From Verrucomicrobia bacterium UBA3750 (lineage in GTDB: Bacteria > Verrucomicrobiota > Kiritimatiellia > RFP12 > UBA1067), in contig DFGM01000070.1 of assembly GCA_002371755.1 (NCBI GenBank), positions 1 through 7,516 on the forward strand: DNA of 7,516 bases, written 5' to 3'. The notes under the pieces are model-generated. The model did not search any database. It saw nothing but the letters and a program-made list of their open reading frames with translations, and had not been told where the DNA came from. Positions 5,801 through 7,516 of the stretch are shown here, one piece after another. The first letter of the stretch is position 1; each line of letters opens with the position of its first letter. The translations under genes and the position numbers were made by a program.

Positions 5801-7516
5801 TACGTCACCTCGCTCTCGGCATCCGCGCCGCCGACGAATGCAAAAGTGCGATTCGCGGGAACGGTCGTCGGATATCCCGATGTGTACTTGAACGTTCCCT
5901 CGCCGGAATACGCGGCCGTTGTATACCCCGTGACATCAACCGTCACATCAGAGCCGGCGTTGATCGAAATCGGCTCGACGGGAAGCGTCACCTCGCCCGA
6001 ACCAGTCAGCGTGATGTTCGCGCCTGCGATATCATCATTCGTCAGCCCTTCCGTGTTCCAGGTAATAGAAGCCCCATCGACAATGCCGGTATATGACGGA
6101 GCCGACGTGGAATACGAGACAGATTTTGTAGTTGCATCATACGTAACATACGCCGTAAATGCATTGTCCGAACCGACCTGCACAGTTGTCTGCACCGTCT
6201 TTGTCGGCGCCGTCAGCGTTCCGCTACAAAGTACATAAGCTTCATTCTCCGCCGTTCCGGAAGGAAGAACAAGCTTCGTCGTGGCATCAACTGTGAGATT
6301 ACCTTGGATGAAGGGGGTTGTTCCACGAACAACCGTTTCGCTAGCCTGAACATCCGAGAAATCGAGCGTGGCTTCATTTGACGCAATCAGGGTCGGTACG
6401 GTTATCGTGCCTAGACCGTGCATCCTGAGGACACCGCCATTATCACCTGTTCCTGCGAGCCCAGCTGTTACATTTGCCTTAATTGTCGGATAATTTGCGA
6501 CCGTCGTCTGCGATGCGTTGAGGCTGAATGTCTTCCCCTCCGCAACATCGATATTCACATTTCCAGAGAGAATCAAGAACCCATTACGATTAATCGTCGC
6601 GTTGCCCTTTATTCCAAACCATGTTTCGGAACTCGCGCTAGCCGAACCAAGAACCGTCGATTGGGCATCGCCGGGGAAGGTGCATCCGTTCGCCGAACTC
6701 TCGACAATCAATCCACCCAGAGTCAGGGGACCTTGGGTGCTTTTGTTAGAACCGGCACTCACTGCATACGCGCCCGCAACTCGCAGAACGCATCCTGGTG
6801 CAGAATACGCAGTTTGATGGCAGCAAAAACTATGCCAGAACACTGACCCATAACCAAAATAATTCGTATTACCGCCACCGTAATAATCAGTTCCTACGTT
6901 TGCTCCAGTAGCGATGTTGAAGCATTTTACCGCTGTTGAAGAGTTTCCAATATCTGCATTTTTAGCCATGTTGTATGACAATACAGAATTTGCATACGCC
7001 CACTTCTTGTAATTCTGCGTCGTATATTCGGAATCAAAATGGCAATTTCGTGCTTGCGCCACAGTAAGTGCAACACCACGATATATCGCAACAGCTTCGA
7101 TTGTCATGCCAGACATCTTGGGGAAGCGATATGGCGTTACCGTTGCAAGCCCCGTCATACCGCCAAGCCCGACAGCATTCGGATACGTATCGCTGAAGGT
7201 TAGACCTGTTGCCGTTCCGCCGCTCCATGTCACACCATCGCTGCTTGTCCAGAACTGAAATGCGGATCCACTCTGATATACCATCAATAGATAGCCGGAT
7301 GGTGCGACGATGTCTGCAAGTCCTCCGCCATATGTTCCGGTGTTGTTGTTCCACCTGCCAGAGAGTTTATTTCCGTTTGCCTCATACATCGAAACGCAAT
7401 CATCAATTCCTGTTCTATTATTAGGGTTTGCGGCTTTTATTTGATAAGATGTCGCTGTTGCAAGCACAGCCGTCCCCTTGTCGGTTACATCAAGGCTAGA
7501 GTACTTGATCAATACA
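2887..7516 (-). CDS. Giant secreted beta-helix/LamG-like surface protein (5' end missing)
   Basis: The frame is open from the right edge to a TAA at 2889-2887, over 1540 codons. A TTG at 7512 is only an internal Leu: the frame continues to the edge and no signal peptide follows it, so the real start is outside. Numbering from that Leu, residues 1-160 look like a LamG/concanavalin A-like fold, ending in a characteristic strand (MTIEAVAIYRG, then ALTVAQA). About 290-1300 is a beta-helix-like stalk rich in Gly, Thr, Ser, Val and Asn. It carries autotransporter-associated beta-strand motifs: FSKIGAGTLNL with AAGTVNIG (758-788), FSKISGTGNLTL (914-925) and ISGEGTLLV (1212-1220). Residues 1029-1043 (GGTPYFSLDEAIDAA) resemble a short linker domain common in gut surface proteins. 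A beta domain (about 1330-1475) and a tail with IPGLWYAV and VKYYKIVV follow. Seven of nine cysteines lie in the first 280 residues. No beta-barrel, LPxTG or PEP-CTERM signal is present. Likely adhesin or structural surface protein; ligand unknown. Confidence 0.95.
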   Translation of the reverse strand, partial: VLIKYSSLDVTDKGTAVLATATSYQIKAANPNNRTGIDDCVSMYEANGNKLSGRWNNNTGTYGGGLADIVAPSGYLLMVYQSGSAFQFWTSSDGVTWSGGTATGLTFSDTYPNAVGLGGMTGLATVTPYRFPKMSGMTIEAVAIYRGVALTVAQARNCHFDSEYTTQNYKKWAYANSVLSYNMAKNADIGNSSTAVKCFNIATGANVGTDYYGGGNTNYFGYGSVFWHSFCCHQTAYSAPGCVLRVAGAYAVSAGSNKSTQGPLTLGGLIVESSANGCTFPGDAQSTVLGSASASSETWFGIKGNATINRNGFLILSGNVNIDVAEGKTFSLNASQTTVANYPTIKANVTAGLAGTGDNGGVLRMHGLGTITVPTLIASNEATLDFSDVQASETVVRGTTPFIQGNLTVDATTKLVLPSGTAENEAYVLCSGTLTAPTKTVQTTVQVGSDNAFTAYVTYDATTKSVSYSTSAPSYTGIVDGASITWNTEGLTNDDIAGANITLTGSGEVTLPVEPISINAGSDVTVDVTGYTTAAYSGEGTFKYTSGYPTTVPANRTFAFVGGADAESEVTYSSAVVINGTLKTYGFINLSGQNTLSAGGTLEVVTGQATVATVAGVQANGWSGGFGGTITIDAGATFVNTTLDALTRNSSQVVINVYGTLSMGSTRWTMQAESRHVINLYPGAQVTGTGDGYGVLDFEEDGGKMNVLNTDMSGTTVANGTVTISPAVRFRDSTETTTIAVADSTTLTMSTSPKGDGNFSKIGAGTLNLDYSTWGAGALDLAAGTVNIGQSLAVNITYSSASAAVTAADGAVVTGAIALAATSNSFIAPGYSMTTFLKDSTKWQGTLSVPLVNRSSTASALQIKLFDYGNSRSVIAMAGVTSINNYIGAGTIYAEVQLNGAVVFDNGGTGQSTTFSKISGTGNLTLEAWEACGKDGVIGLTYTINEINGYSGTITASNVSTKGEQGSMKLVIGNIVSSSTPLVKVTKSGTNAANTTIDLSTATVNGSAPSIGFATVDGVSGIYLAVATYGGTPYFSLDEAIDAAGDENLGGIVVADSSAEVPEGYALVNTSGALTVRKGGSEIYWASSNRNDAWAGESSNGSFTFYTTSEGPATTTYISGDTVIPGDTVVFTGDSHIFSLTGSYGAKYKVTNKATLSLTRSGDSGNEEYALSGSTVTIDGGATLKLDRYGTDGRWDSYELAHPNAHEVYDTTISGEGTLLVSANSLGAASLQLLGTSTVSSNVEIADGATVVVAAADMVNAPTLTVTSGTVTLDVTDEFALSGEVRLLGWTAFSGEGAFVAGTTLSAAMGSEYELSVEDDGVWVRYPGMVNANNEPAGYIAQISESGMTYSVAYVTNSVSAVTIPSTVQYVRVAPTANTTTLTLQAGSSISSSLNIADIYATDANGAMDETYQIKEAFAITVTAATSETEGSVTITLDGTKSKAFTVEGKNVTISVTPEVEDDTTMSVSNGSAAFSVKTIPGLWYAVKAGTAVDGTALDGTTETATPVQATGVTTSVGGAAVPASDVKYYKIVVGASKAAVE
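4130..4165 (-). repeat. 18-bp tandem duplication inside the right gene
   Basis: Two adjacent 18-base copies, 4130-4147 and 4148-4165, differ at a single base in the DNA (accggg versus accgga). In the protein they give the hexapeptide repeat ISGDTV-IPGDTV within the beta-rich stalk. The near identity suggests a recent slippage event that added one rung-like unit in frame. Confidence 0.8.
5672..5689 (-). repeat. Perfect 9-bp tandem duplication inside the right gene
   Basis: The nonamer gcaacggtg occurs twice back to back (5672-5680 and 5681-5689). It encodes the TVATVA repeat in the stalk. Like the 18-bp duplication it keeps the frame and points to slippage-driven growth of the stalk. Confidence 0.7.

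Noticed and set aside
7510..7512. TTG as start codon of the right gene
   Set aside because: The frame stays open to the edge, no signal peptide follows, and only four bases of upstream sequence are available, so this is an internal Leu.

Overview
The window holds two long genes, both read leftwards (minus strand) and both cut by the window edges, separated by about 510 bases of non-coding DNA. The left gene occupies 1-2375: its start, ribosome binding site and promoter are inside the window, but its 3' end is missing. The right gene occupies 2887-7516: its stop codon is inside, but its start and any signal peptide lie beyond the right edge. No rRNA, tRNA, CRISPR array, transposase or enzyme gene was seen.

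Both products look like large, secreted, beta-rich, low-lysine surface proteins with no catalytic motif I recognise. The left protein has a signal peptide, then three tandem copies of a module of about 210 residues, then the start of a different domain. The right protein is a mosaic: a LamG/concanavalin A-like N-terminal part, a long beta-helix-like stalk with autotransporter-associated beta-strand motifs, a short segment of the 'GGTxYxSLDEAIDAA' type, and a C-terminal beta domain ending in a YYKIVV tail. No autotransporter beta-barrel follows. This style, giant repeat-rich secreted proteins without a barrel, is typical of the PVC group. From memory of such proteins, gut Kiritimatiellota or Lentisphaerota is the best guess, but nothing here proves the taxon.

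The intergenic region has two parts. Next to the left gene (2376-2465) there is a near-consensus sigma70 promoter with an extended -10, preceded by nested palindromes that could be operators. Next to the right gene (2682-2870) there is a compact mosaic: a degenerate 7-bp tandem array, two small hairpins, a second 7-bp array of related consensus on the opposite strand, and a strong 13-bp hairpin 16 nt after the right gene's stop. The stretch between them (2466-2681) shows nothing recognisable. The layout implies that the right gene's transcript ends in the mosaic and the left gene is transcribed from its own promoter, so they are neighbours of similar type rather than one operon.

The most unusual items are the paired heptamer arrays with hairpins, which look like a dispersed intergenic repeat, and the triplicated module of the left protein, which I cannot assign to a named family.
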